Source: Methanomassiliicoccus sp.
GTDB taxonomy: Archaea; Thermoplasmatota; Thermoplasmata; Methanomassiliicoccales; Methanomassiliicoccaceae
DNA: 64,000 nt
Assembly (NCBI GenBank): GCA_018262895.1
Contig: JADFDJ010000006.1
Span: forward strand, 62,001 to 126,000
Direction of reading: 5' to 3'
Shown: positions 15,668-24,603 of the stretch, one piece after another
Layout of the letters: the number at the start of each line of letters is the position of its first letter
Numbering within the stretch: the stretch's first letter is position 1
Position numbers and translations under genes: made by a program
Notes under the pieces: generated by a model
What the model saw: only the letters and a program-made list of their open reading frames with translations
Databases searched by the model: none
What the model was told of the DNA's origin: nothing

Positions 15668-17865
15668 GGGGATGGGTGCTGGACTGCTATGCGGACATGG
15701 CCGAGAACCGCATGGTCACCTGGGTATGGACCAACCGGGGGGTGGAGCGGGTGGTCGAGGATTTCGTACCCCGCATCTACGTGCTCGCCTCCAGGGACAG
15801 GCTGGAGAAGCTGACGCGGGACCTTGCCCTCCTGGGGGTGAAGGACGTGTCCCTGGTGCGCCGCCGGACGGAGCTGGGCGGGAAGGAGCGGGAGGTGCTC
15901 TCGGTGGCGGTGCGGGACTACGCCACCATACAGCCCCTGGCCGTGACCATCGACTCCTGGGGAGGCTACCGCGACCACCTCCTGTACAACGTGGACCTGA
16001 GGATGGACCAGCGCTACTTCCTGGCCAAGGGCATCTTCGCCATGGGGCTGGTGGAGCTGCCTACCCTGCGCAGCCTGGACTCGAACCTGCGCCTCGACTA
16101 CCCCATCCCTGCGCTGACCTCGGTGGACCTGCAGGTACGGACCGAGGGATCGGGAATACCGACCTTCGATGACCCCATCGCCTCGGTGGAGGTCGGTGAC
16201 GTGGTCCTTGACGGACCTGAGGACGGGATCATCATAGACCTGCAGTCTTTCATAAAGGAGCGGGACCCGGACATAATCTACACCTCCAAGGGGGACAGCT
16301 TCTACCTCCCCTACCTCCACTACCGGGCGCAGGTGAACGACGTCACCCTGGAGCTGGGGCGAGAGAGGGGGGAGAGGACCTCCCGGGGGAAGAGCTTCTT
16401 CACCTACGGCCGCATCGTGTATAAGCCCCCTGGCCACAAGCTGCGCGGCCGGGTGCACATCGACCGCGAGTCCTCCTTCACCTTCCGGGAGAGCGGCCTG
16501 CACGGCCTAATCGAGATGTCGCGCCTGTCCATGATACCTTTGCAGGACCTCTCCCGCCTCTCCCCGGGCAGCGCCATAAGCGCCATGCAGGTGAACGAGG
16601 CCGTGCGTAGCGGGCACGTGGTACTGTGGAAGAAGAACCTCCCCGAGGACTTCAAGACCGCCGGCGCCTTGATCGTCTCGGACCGCGGGGGGTTCATCTA
16701 CGAGCCAAAAGTGGGTGTCCACGACCAGGTGTGGGAGGTTGACTTCTTCTCCCTGTACCCCAGCATCATGGTGCGGCACAACATCTCGCCGGAGACGGTG
16801 ATGTGCTCCTGCTGCCCCCGCTCCTCGAGGACGGTGCCGGAGCTGGGATACCGCATCTGCGAGAAGCGGCAGGGGCTGGTCCCCAAGGTGCTGGTCCCCA
16901 TCCTCAACCGCCGTCGGGTGTACAAGCAGATCAAAGGCCAGGGCGGGCGCAAGGGAGAGATGTACGAGCAGCGGGCCAAGGCTCTCAAGTGGGTGCTGGT
17001 CACCTGCTTCGGCTACACCGGATACCGGAACGCCCGCTTCGGGAGGATCGAGTGCCACGAGTCCATAACCGCCTTCGGGAGGGACATCCTGGTGCGGTCT
17101 GCGGACCTCGCGGAGAGGCGCGGCTTCGAGGTGCTGCACGGGATCGTGGACTCGCTGTGGCTGCGGGGGGAAGGCGACGTGGCGTCCTACTGCGAGGAGA
17201 TCACCCGGGAGATAGGCATACCTCTCAGCCTGGAAGGGCGGTACGCCTGGATCGTCTTCCTGCCCAACATATCCACCGGGGTGGGAGCGTTGAACCGATA
17301 CTACGGGAAGTTCGAGGACGGGGAGATGAAGCTCCGCGGGATCGCGGTGCGGCGCAAGGACACGCCGCTGCTGGTGGAGGACCTCCAGCAGGAGATGCTC
17401 GGCCACCTCTCCGCCGCTGACGACCGGAGCGCGTTCCTGGAGCTGGTACCCTCCTCCCTGGAGGTGCTGGACCGCTATGTCGAGGAGCTGCGCTCGGGGA
17501 CGGTGGAGAGGGCTCGCCTTATAATGAGGAAGAGCATCTCCCGGCGCCTGGAGGAGTACGTTCAGTACAACGACTCGGTGGCCGCGTTGCAGCAGCTGCA
17601 CGACCAGGGCTTCGAGCTTCAGCCCGGGCAGGCGGTGGAGTACCTCATCACGGACTCCTCCAGCAGGAGCTCGTGGCAGAGGGTGAGGGCCGCCCCCTTC
17701 CTGGCCGGCGATGAGAGGTACGACGCCGAGCGCTACGTGGACCTCGTCCTCCGCGGCGCCGCCGAGATCCTCTCCCCCTTCGGATGGAGCCTCGAGCGCC
17801 TGCGGGAGCGGGACGATGTGGGGAGGTCAAAGCACCGCCAGGAGCGCTGCGTCCAGGCCAGATAG
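15664..17865 (+). CDS. Divergent family-B DNA polymerase (PolB2-like)
   Basis: A 733-residue protein with a family-B palm. Motif A is DFFSLYPSI with Asp360. Motif B is ALKWVLVTCFGYTGY at 440-454, where the usual Asn of KxxxNSxYG is Val445 or Thr446. Motif C is HGIVDS at 492-497, so YGDTDS has lost its first Asp (now Ile494) but keeps Asp496. The proofreading motifs are worn: Exo I is DLQ (155-157) instead of DIE, and Exo II is SKGDSFYLPYL instead of YNGDNFDLPYL. This resembles archaeal PolB2, thought to be error-prone or weakly active. The GTG start overlaps the upstream stop. The 3' end overlaps the convergent membrane gene by 39 bases. Confidence 0.85.
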   Translation: MRGWVLDCYADMAENRMVTWVWTNRGVERVVEDFVPRIYVLASRDRLEKLTRDLALLGVKDVSLVRRRTELGGKEREVLSVAVRDYATIQPLAVTIDSWGGYRDHLLYNVDLRMDQRYFLAKGIFAMGLVELPTLRSLDSNLRLDYPIPALTSVDLQVRTEGSGIPTFDDPIASVEVGDVVLDGPEDGIIIDLQSFIKERDPDIIYTSKGDSFYLPYLHYRAQVNDVTLELGRERGERTSRGKSFFTYGRIVYKPPGHKLRGRVHIDRESSFTFRESGLHGLIEMSRLSMIPLQDLSRLSPGSAISAMQVNEAVRSGHVVLWKKNLPEDFKTAGALIVSDRGGFIYEPKVGVHDQVWEVDFFSLYPSIMVRHNISPETVMCSCCPRSSRTVPELGYRICEKRQGLVPKVLVPILNRRRVYKQIKGQGGRKGEMYEQRAKALKWVLVTCFGYTGYRNARFGRIECHESITAFGRDILVRSADLAERRGFEVLHGIVDSLWLRGEGDVASYCEEITREIGIPLSLEGRYAWIVFLPNISTGVGALNRYYGKFEDGEMKLRGIAVRRKDTPLLVEDLQQEMLGHLSAADDRSAFLELVPSSLEVLDRYVEELRSGTVERARLIMRKSISRRLEEYVQYNDSVAALQQLHDQGFELQPGQAVEYLITDSSSRSSWQRVRAAPFLAGDERYDAERYVDLVLRGAAEILSPFGWSLERLRERDDVGRSKHRQERCVQAR

Positions 17866-19398
17866 GTAGAGGGCGGTGGGCAGGAGCAGGCAGCCGGTTA
17901 GGTGCACCCGGGCCACGCCCAGCCGCGGAGGCGCCAGGCCCAGAAGGGTGGACGTGGCCAGCACCATCAGGCCGGGGAGGCCGCAGAACAGCGTCACCAG
18001 GGCGATCAGCAGGAGCATGACCGCACGGTTGAGGGGACGGAGGTCCGTGCCCCCCGCCAATCGCGAGAGCCATCCGCCCAGATGCAGGGTGAGGGCGTAG
18101 CTGGCCCCCATGGACACCAGGGCGGCGAGGAGGAGCAGGGGGAACCATGCCGAAGGTGGTGCCAGTAGGGCGGCGCCCTCAGGCCCCAGCACATCCCTGG
18201 CGGCGATCATCGCGCCCGACCTTCCCTTGAAGGCCAGGGCCAGGGCCAGGAGGCCGAGCACGGTGGAGGAGGTCCCCACCGCCGAGACCATGGTGAGGTA
18301 CCGGCGGGAGCTTCCGTCCTTGTCCCGCATGAGGGGGGATGCCATGATGACCCCGGTGGTCGAGGAGATGCCGGGGAACCATCCCACCACCGCTCCCGAG
18401 AGCGCTCCCAGCAGACCTGAGCGCAGGTCCCGCGGCGCCTCTCCGGTGTCTCTCTGAGACGGGACGGGGGAGCCGCGCACGGAGGCGAGGACTGCCGGCA
18501 TGCCGAACAGTCCCGTGAGCAGGGGGAAGAGCAAGCTCTGCCCCATACCCTCCCACACGTCAGAGAGCGGAAGACGAGACTCCATGCAGGTGAGCCCCAG
18601 CATGCCCGATAGGAGCAGAAGCACCAGAGCTGTGACCCTCTCGCGGAGGGCCGTCCTCCGAACCCGCCACACGCCATGCACGCGCACCGTGCCGAAGGGC
18701 ACCCTCCCCTTAAGTCGCCACCTCCCGTGGGCGGAGGTCAACCACCGGCCTCCGCACCGGCCCCTCTGGACCCTCCCCACCAAAGCGACCTCCTGCCGGT
18801 CCACCGGCACCGGCCGGACCAGGCTGAGGCACTCGTCTGCCATCGTGGCGTCCCTTACCTGCAGCAGGACGCGCGTGCGGCGCCCCTTCTCCGACAGCGG
18901 AAGGGCGATAAGGGCTGCGGCCACCAGCAGGGGGGCGGCCTTCTCCACCAGGGGCATGAGTTGAAGGGGAGCGCCCAGGACCAGGGTCAGGGGGAGGCAC
19001 AGGCAGATGGCCGCGGCCCCTCCCACCAGGGCACCGTAGGCAGAGCAGCCCACGGCCTCGTGACCCTTCCCCTCAAGGAGGAGGCGGTGCCCGGGGAGGG
19101 CGCTGAGCGCCGTGTCCTCCTCCGCCGCCCCCAGGAAGATGGAGGGGAGAACATCGAGGAAGGAGTGGGCCACCGCTGCCGAGACTATGATGGATACCAG
19201 CAGCAGGGGGGCGTCCCCTTCGTCACCGCCCGCGGCCACGGCCATCTCTGCGAGGCAGGGCAGGATCATGGGTGAGGTGGAGACCAGCAGCAGCGCCAGG
19301 GTGTTGACGTGGATGCCCGGGGCCAGGCCGGTCAGCGATCCCAGGGCCGTGCCCAGGAGGGACATGTACACGACGGTGAGGATCAGGGAGAGGTCCAC
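17827..19398 (-). CDS. TctA/DUF112-like membrane permease with a soluble insert
   Basis: A 523-residue membrane protein. Two glycine-rich re-entrant motifs of the TctA/DUF112 family are seen: GSLTGLAPGIHVNT (residues 20-33) and GALSGAVVGWFPGISSTTG in the second half. About 11-12 hydrophobic helices surround them. A basic soluble stretch near residues 170-245 (TRVLLQVRDATMADECLSLV to RVHGVWRVRR) separates the halves and looks strand-rich. GTG 19398 is the start. No substrate-binding or small membrane subunit is nearby, so tricarboxylate transport is not implied. The gene runs into the polB 3' end. Confidence 0.75.
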   Translation of the reverse strand: MDLSLILTVVYMSLLGTALGSLTGLAPGIHVNTLALLLVSTSPMILPCLAEMAVAAGGDEGDAPLLLVSIIVSAAVAHSFLDVLPSIFLGAAEEDTALSALPGHRLLLEGKGHEAVGCSAYGALVGGAAAICLCLPLTLVLGAPLQLMPLVEKAAPLLVAAALIALPLSEKGRRTRVLLQVRDATMADECLSLVRPVPVDRQEVALVGRVQRGRCGGRWLTSAHGRWRLKGRVPFGTVRVHGVWRVRRTALRERVTALVLLLLSGMLGLTCMESRLPLSDVWEGMGQSLLFPLLTGLFGMPAVLASVRGSPVPSQRDTGEAPRDLRSGLLGALSGAVVGWFPGISSTTGVIMASPLMRDKDGSSRRYLTMVSAVGTSSTVLGLLALALAFKGRSGAMIAARDVLGPEGAALLAPPSAWFPLLLLAALVSMGASYALTLHLGGWLSRLAGGTDLRPLNRAVMLLLIALVTLFCGLPGLMVLATSTLLGLAPPRLGVARVHLTGCLLLPTALYLSGLDAALLAVL

Positions 19399-19489
19399 GA
19401 TAGGCCTTGTCCGCCAGGTGAAAAAAGGGGCGCGGCTACCGTTAGCCTGCGTCAGGGTCTAATGCCTAAAGAGGCATACGGATGCTTAC

Positions 19490-20404
19490 ATGCCGGCAGT
19501 GGTCTCCGCACGGGGGTTGGTTAAGAAATACGGCGACCTTGTGGCCGTGGACCACATCGACCTCCAGATCGAGAAGGGGGAGGTGTTCGGGTTCCTGGGT
19601 CCCAATGGCGCAGGGAAGAGCACCACCATGCACATAATACAGGGTACTTCTCCCCTGACCGCGGGACGCCTGGAGGTCCTGGGAATGGACATCACTGCCC
19701 GTGCCAAGGAGGTCAAGGCCCTCATCGGCGTGGCGCCCCAGGAGAACAACCTGGACCCGGACTTCACCGTCCTCCGTAACCTCACCTCCTACGCGCGCTA
19801 CTTCAGCATCCCCCCGGCCCAGGCCAAGAAGCGTGCGCTGGAGCTTCTGGACATGATGCAGCTCACCGAGAAGAAGGACACCGAGATCGAACAGCTGTCC
19901 GGCGGCATGAAGCGGCGCCTCATCATGGCCCGGGCTCTGATCAATGATCCCCAGCTCCTCATCCTGGACGAGCCCACCACCGGGCTCGACCCCCAGGCCC
20001 GGCATCTCATCTGGGAGAAGATCAGGGATCTCCAGAAGAGGGGGACGACGATCATCCTCGCCACCCACTACATGGACGAGGCCGAACAGCTGTGCGACCG
20101 CCTGGTAATCATGGAGAAGGGGAAGTTCCTCCTGGAGGGGACGCCCAGGGCCCTCATCGAGGAGCAGGTGGGCTCCTGCGTAATGGAGGTCATCGATCCT
20201 CCGGGTCAGGGGATAGAGGACTACCTGGCCACGACAGGAGGTCAGGTCGAGCGCTCAGCCGACCGCATCTACTTGTACTCCAGGCAGTGCCAGGTGATAC
20301 AGTCGGAGTTCAGGGGCCGGTTCCCTGACGTGTACTCCACGGTGAGGCCGTCAACTCTCGAGGACGTGTACCTCAAGCTCACAGGCAGGAGGCTGAGGGA
20401 TTGA
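19490..20404 (+). CDS. ABC transporter ATP-binding protein (DrrA-like)
   Basis: A 304-residue nucleotide-binding subunit. Walker A is GPNGAGKST at 37-45, the Q-loop is VAPQENNLD, the signature is LSGGMKRRL, and Walker B is LLILDEPTTGLD. The C-terminal 80 residues (DPPGQGIEDYLATTGGQVER to RPSTLEDVYLKLTGR) match the extension of DrrA-type exporters. It energises the ABC-2 permease encoded next, with which it overlaps by TTGA. The pair may export a lipid, drug or other hydrophobic compound. Confidence 0.92.
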   Translation: MPAVVSARGLVKKYGDLVAVDHIDLQIEKGEVFGFLGPNGAGKSTTMHIIQGTSPLTAGRLEVLGMDITARAKEVKALIGVAPQENNLDPDFTVLRNLTSYARYFSIPPAQAKKRALELLDMMQLTEKKDTEIEQLSGGMKRRLIMARALINDPQLLILDEPTTGLDPQARHLIWEKIRDLQKRGTTIILATHYMDEAEQLCDRLVIMEKGKFLLEGTPRALIEEQVGSCVMEVIDPPGQGIEDYLATTGGQVERSADRIYLYSRQCQVIQSEFRGRFPDVYSTVRPSTLEDVYLKLTGRRLRD

Positions 20405-21204
20405 GCCTTATCAGCAACATAGACCGGGGGGCCATATACGTATGGCGGAGGAACGCCGATGTGTTCTTCAAGACGTGGAAGACGAACTTCCTGCCGTCCA
20501 TACTGGAACCCCTGCTTTACCTGGTGGCCATGGGGGCCGGGCTGGGCAGCCTGGTTATGAACCTTCAGTACGCCGGGCAGGAGATAGAGTACATCCGGTT
20601 CCTGGCCCCTGGCCTGGTAGCCATCTCCATTATGTACGGCGGCTTCTTCGAGTGTACCTACGGCTCGTTCGTGCGCATGCACTACCAGAAGACGTTCGAT
20701 GCCATCGTGGCCACGCCCGTTAGCATAGAGGATGTCATCGCCGGAGAGATACTATGGGGCGCCACCAAGAGCTTCGTGAACTCCACAATCGTCCTGCTGG
20801 TGATAATCGTCCTGGGGGTCACCTTCATACCCCAGGTGCTGTTCACCGCCCCCACCATGCTGCTGATACCGGCGATCTCCTTCCTCGGTGGCATCATGTT
20901 CTCTTCCATAGCCATGATATTCACCGGCCTGGTGCCCAACATGGACTCGTTCAACTACCCGTTCTACCTTCTGGTCACGCCCATGTTCCTGTTCGGGGGC
21001 ACGTTCTTCCCCACCACATCCCTCGGCGTGATAGAGCCGGTGGCGTATGCTCTCCCCCTAACCCATACCAGCGTGCTGATGAGGGACCTGAGCTTCGGAA
21101 CGGTGGGGTGGATGGACCTGTGGGCGACGCTCTACATCGTTGTCCTGACAGTGGTGACCTTCCTCCTCGCTATAGTGATCATGAAAAAAAGGCTGGTGAA
21201 ATGA
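20401..21204 (+). CDS. ABC-2 type transporter permease
   Basis: A 267-residue permease with six predicted membrane helices and the ABC-2 signature region near LVTPMFLFGGTFFPTTSLG. The N-terminal amphipathic part IYVWRRNADVFFKTWKTNFL is usual for DrrB/NodJ-type exporters. TTG 20401 overlaps the TGA of the ATPase gene, and no later start gives a full first helix. It forms a homodimeric channel with the DrrA-like ATPase. The substrate cannot be read from sequence. Confidence 0.9.
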   Translation: MSLISNIDRGAIYVWRRNADVFFKTWKTNFLPSILEPLLYLVAMGAGLGSLVMNLQYAGQEIEYIRFLAPGLVAISIMYGGFFECTYGSFVRMHYQKTFDAIVATPVSIEDVIAGEILWGATKSFVNSTIVLLVIIVLGVTFIPQVLFTAPTMLLIPAISFLGGIMFSSIAMIFTGLVPNMDSFNYPFYLLVTPMFLFGGTFFPTTSLGVIEPVAYALPLTHTSVLMRDLSFGTVGWMDLWATLYIVVLTVVTFLLAIVIMKKRLVK

Positions 21205-21239
21205 CGGAAGGAAGGCACCCGCGGGATGCTGTGGCCCCT

Positions 21240-21899
21240 TCACTTCTTGCTGACGGTCTTTCCCTCTCTGACGATCTTTCCGCTGTTCTCCAGGTCCCTC
21301 AGGGTGATGGACAGCAGTTCCTCCGGCACATCGATGAAGAACTGGTCGCGGAAGGCCTGGCAGATACCCTCCTCGGTTCTGGGCTCGGTGAGGGTCTTGG
21401 GAAGCAAAGTCCTCAGGTCCTCGTGCAGGTTCCAGGGGAAGATGAACCATATCCAGGGATCGTCGGGAAGCTTGCGTGAGCAGTAATCAGGCTCGAACTT
21501 GGAGTGGTTGAAGTGCAATAGGGTGGCGCTGAGCGTGTTCTTGGCCCCTAGGGAGCTGAGGTGGGCCATTGCCAGGGTAAGGCTCTCCCCGGTGTCGGTG
21601 ATGTCATCGACCACCAGGACGCTCTCTCCCGCGATGTTGACGCTGAGCTCCTGGGTCAGGAGGGCCTTGCCGTTCTGGTTGGCGGTGACCCCCCAGTGCT
21701 CGGTCTTCACGGCGTACAGCTTCTTCACCATCAGATGGTCGCAGAGGAGCCTTGCGGGTACCCAGCCGCCTCGAGTGAGACCGACGATCACGGTCGGCTG
21801 AACACCGTTCTCCTGCAGCTCGTAGGCCAGGTCTGTCGTCCACTCCGCTATCTCGTTCCAGGTTACCAGCTTGCATCTGAAGCTCTCAGGGTCGGCCAT
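21240..21899 (-). CDS. Phosphoribosyltransferase-domain protein
   Basis: A 219-residue type I phosphoribosyltransferase. The PRPP loop is VLVVDDITDTGESLT near residues 98-112, and VIVGLTRGGWVPARLL is the N-terminal PRT strand. The long C-terminal tail with PDDPWIWFIFPWNLHEDL resembles archaeal xanthine/guanine-type PRTases of COG2236. ATG 21899 (MADPESFRCK) is chosen over an ATG 57 bases upstream. It lies in a purine-salvage neighbourhood (next gene hpt, then adenine deaminase), so a purine base is the likely substrate. Confidence 0.85.
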   Translation of the reverse strand: MADPESFRCKLVTWNEIAEWTTDLAYELQENGVQPTVIVGLTRGGWVPARLLCDHLMVKKLYAVKTEHWGVTANQNGKALLTQELSVNIAGESVLVVDDITDTGESLTLAMAHLSSLGAKNTLSATLLHFNHSKFEPDYCSRKLPDDPWIWFIFPWNLHEDLRTLLPKTLTEPRTEEGICQAFRDQFFIDVPEELLSITLRDLENSGKIVREGKTVSKK

Positions 21900-22005
21900 C
21901 CAACATCGCTCCCGTAGAGGGAGGGCGTTCACCGTCCACAGATCAGAAGCGCCCATCCCTCGGTGCTAACGCGTCAGCGCGGTACCGACAAAAAAGCTTT
22001 CGCCT

Positions 22006-22563
22006 TCAATCCAGCACGACGGCCTTACCATCGCGGACATCCACCTTCACCAGGGCTTTTATCCTGATCCCAAGCTCGCGCTCCAGCTTCGCTCGGCCTT
22101 CCCCCTTTTCTATAACCACGATGACGTCCACCACCTCCACGCCCATCCCCTGGAAGGCGCGTATGATGGCGCGCAGGGTCCCCCCGGTGCTTATGACGTC
22201 GTCCATCACCACCACTCTGTCCCCTCTCCCCAGGCCGTTGATGTACAGCTCCTTCTGCGAGTAGCCGGTGACCTGCGTGACGATCACCTCTCCCGGAAGC
22301 CCATAGCGCCTTTTGCGGACGATGTTGTAAGGGATCCCCGTGAGCAGGGAGATGGGGACGACCAGGGGGATCCCCATGGCCTCGGCTGCCACCAGGCGGT
22401 CACAGCGGAGGTCGGCGATCTCCATTATGCGATCGACCGCCTCCTGCAGGATGGCGGGGTCCATGCAGGGGATGCCGTCGGTGATGGGGTGAACGAAGTA
22501 GGAGTAGTCGCCCATGCGGACCACGGGCGACTCACGGAGGCTCTGCTTCAGCTTGTCAAGCAT
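22006..22563 (-). CDS. hpt: Hypoxanthine phosphoribosyltransferase, archaeal type
   Basis: A 185-residue PRTase that converts hypoxanthine or guanine with PRPP to IMP or GMP. MLDKLKQSLRESPVV and YSYFVHPITDGIPCMDP are typical of the archaeal Hpt family, which resembles adenine PRTases. The PRPP motif is VVVMDDVISTGGTLRAI. ATG 22563 matches the family start; an in-frame ATG at 22578 would add MHSGN. It lies directly downstream of adenine deaminase on the same strand. The deaminase would make hypoxanthine and Hpt would salvage it. Confidence 0.9.
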   Translation of the reverse strand: MLDKLKQSLRESPVVRMGDYSYFVHPITDGIPCMDPAILQEAVDRIMEIADLRCDRLVAAEAMGIPLVVPISLLTGIPYNIVRKRRYGLPGEVIVTQVTGYSQKELYINGLGRGDRVVVMDDVISTGGTLRAIIRAFQGMGVEVVDVIVVIEKGEGRAKLERELGIRIKALVKVDVRDGKAVVLD

Positions 22564-22603
22564 GTTCCCGGAATGCATGGGGCGTCTTTTCTTACTTTCC
22601 GGC

Positions 22604-24274
22604 CTAGGCAGCTATGACCGCCTCCACCGCCTCCGAGCGCAGGGTGTCCATCAGCCCCCGGTCCCCTAATTTCAGGGAGGGAACGACGAGCAGAGACTGG
22701 AAGGACAGTGTCATGAACGGTCGGCGGAGAGGGCATCCCATTTCCCGGGCTAGCTCATGGAGCTCTCTCTCCTGCCGCACCACCTCGTCCACCGGGAGGT
22801 CGCTCATCAGCCCGGCCACCGGCAGGGGCAGCACCGCCTTCCGCCTCTCGCTGCCGGCGTACATCCCTCCTCCCATTCGTATGATCTCATTGACAGCTTT
22901 GGCCATGCTATCACCGTCCACTCCCACGGCGATGATGTTGTGAGCATCGTGCGCCACCGATGATGCCAGCGCTCCTTCCTTCAGGCAGAACCCGCGGACG
23001 AAGGCCAGCGCCGGGGGCGCAGGCCGATAGCGGTTCACCACGGCCAGGTGGAGGCAGTCGCAGTCAGGGTCGGAGGCGATCCTCCCATCGATGACGTCCA
23101 GCTCCGCCTGCGCCGAACCGCTGCCGACCTCGCCCTCCTTGGCCACGATGACCCGCACCCTGAGCCTTGAGCCCTGGGCCGGGATGGTCATGTCATCACC
23201 GCGGACCTCGCCCGCGCGTATGGTACGGGGGAGTGGGAGAGGGCTGCCGGTGAAAAGGGGCTGGCCGTTCCTGGCGACCAGCCTCCCGCCGATCCAGGTC
23301 TCCTCCACCTTGAAGTCCTGGAGGTCGCTCACCACCACCAGGTCCGCTGGGCCGTCAGGACGGATCCATCCTCCCGGGACCCCATAGTGCTGGGCGGGCC
23401 ACATGGTCATTGCCCTGATGGCCTGGACCGCGTCCATTCCCTCGGCCACGGCCTTCCGAAGAACGCTGTCCATATGGCCTTGGGTGAGGTCCTCCGCTTC
23501 CAGGTCATCGGTCACCAGGAAATGAGGGTTGCTGCGGGCGAAGGGCAACAAGGCCTTGAGGTTCTGGGCGACGGAACCTTCCCGCACCAGGATGGTCATC
23601 CCCTTCCTTGCCTTCTCCTCCGCTTCCTCCAGCGAGGTGGTCTCATGATCGGTGGTGATGCCCGCCATTATGTAGCGGTCCAGCTCCTCTCCCCGGAGGC
23701 CTGGGCAGTGGCCGTCCACCGGTCTCCCTGCTCTGACGGCAGCATCGATCTTGGCCATGGTATCGGGGTCGTCGTTCAGGACCTTGCTGCAGTCCATCAC
23801 CTCTCCCAAGGCCACGAAGCGGGGGTCCTGGAACAGCACGCTCGCGTCCCTGGCGGTTATGACCCCGCCGGACGTTTCCAGAGGGGATGCGGGCACGCAC
23901 GACGGGACCGTGAAGTGGAACCTCAGGGGTACCGAGGCCGCATCCTCCAGCATGTAACGTATTCCGTCCATCCCCGCTACGTTGGCGATCTCATGGGGAT
24001 CGGCCACCACCGCGGTGGTGCCGTGCACCACCGCCTTCTCCGCGAAGCGTGATGGTGTCAGGAGGGACGACTCAATGTGGATATGGGCGTCTATGAGGCC
24101 GGGAAGGATGAACCGGGAGGGAGCCGAGGGATCCCTCTCCACGCTCAGTATCCTGCTTCCCCTAATCCTCAGACGGACCGGGTGGATATCACCTCCTTGC
24201 ACATCCACCATCCTCCCGCGAAGCTGCAGTACGGGTCCGGAGGTAACGTAATCACTAATAGCTACAGGGTTCAT
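22604..24274 (-). CDS. ade: Adenine deaminase
   Basis: Deaminates adenine to hypoxanthine and ammonia. The 556-residue protein belongs to the amidohydrolase superfamily: GLIDAHIHIESSLLTPSRF carries the first metal-binding histidines, and VVADPHEIANVAGMDGI and VDGHCPGLRGEELDRY hold further ligands. The C-terminal part, VAHDAHNIIAVGVDGDSM, is the usual Ade C-terminal domain. The length fits the family (540-600). The start MNPVAISDYV is 45 bases from the divergent DUF504 gene. It probably forms an operon with hpt downstream. Confidence 0.93.
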   Translation of the reverse strand: MNPVAISDYVTSGPVLQLRGRMVDVQGGDIHPVRLRIRGSRILSVERDPSAPSRFILPGLIDAHIHIESSLLTPSRFAEKAVVHGTTAVVADPHEIANVAGMDGIRYMLEDAASVPLRFHFTVPSCVPASPLETSGGVITARDASVLFQDPRFVALGEVMDCSKVLNDDPDTMAKIDAAVRAGRPVDGHCPGLRGEELDRYIMAGITTDHETTSLEEAEEKARKGMTILVREGSVAQNLKALLPFARSNPHFLVTDDLEAEDLTQGHMDSVLRKAVAEGMDAVQAIRAMTMWPAQHYGVPGGWIRPDGPADLVVVSDLQDFKVEETWIGGRLVARNGQPLFTGSPLPLPRTIRAGEVRGDDMTIPAQGSRLRVRVIVAKEGEVGSGSAQAELDVIDGRIASDPDCDCLHLAVVNRYRPAPPALAFVRGFCLKEGALASSVAHDAHNIIAVGVDGDSMAKAVNEIIRMGGGMYAGSERRKAVLPLPVAGLMSDLPVDEVVRQERELHELAREMGCPLRRPFMTLSFQSLLVVPSLKLGDRGLMDTLRSEAVEAVIAA

Positions 24275-24319
24275 GGTATTGACATCGACCGCAGAATAGA
24301 TGCAACTTTCGAGAATTCA

Positions 24320-24580
24320 TTGGAGGCGAGACGAACGGTCTATCCGCGTGAGGTCCTGAACAGGATAAAATGGAAGGAAGGGAGGGGGCTGAAGGACGTT
24401 GTGGTAACATACCTTCACAGGGGCGCCCCCGGTGACCTTTCGGCCGTCAGGGGAGAGGAGATCGTGGAGCTGGAGCGCTCGTTCTTCGTCACCGCCGACA
24501 GCAAGATACCGTATCACCGCATCCGCGCCATCGAACACCGGGGCAAGCTGGTCTATAGGGACAGGGAACCGGAGCGATAA
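24320..24580 (+). CDS. DUF504/UPF0248 family protein
   Basis: An 86-residue protein with the DUF504 signature: YPREVLNRIKWKEGRGLKD, VVVTYLHRGAPGD, GEEIVELERSFF and IPYHRIRAIEHRGKLVYRD. A TTG at 24320 is the only start that gives the family length, since ATG and GTG are lacking before the core. The family is widespread in archaea and sometimes fused to RNA-processing domains, but its function is not established. It is divergent from adenine deaminase. Confidence 0.78.
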   Translation: MEARRTVYPREVLNRIKWKEGRGLKDVVVTYLHRGAPGDLSAVRGEEIVELERSFFVTADSKIPYHRIRAIEHRGKLVYRDREPER

Positions 24581-24587
24581 AAAAAAA
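24579..24587 (-). terminator. Poly-T terminator, minus strand
   Basis: A run of nine A on the plus strand gives T9 on the minus strand, 17-25 bases after the stop of the zinc-ribbon membrane protein gene. Archaeal RNA polymerase terminates at such T runs. It overlaps the stop codon of the convergent DUF504 gene. Confidence 0.6.
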
Positions 24588-24603
24588 GTGAGCGGTAAGG
24601 GGT

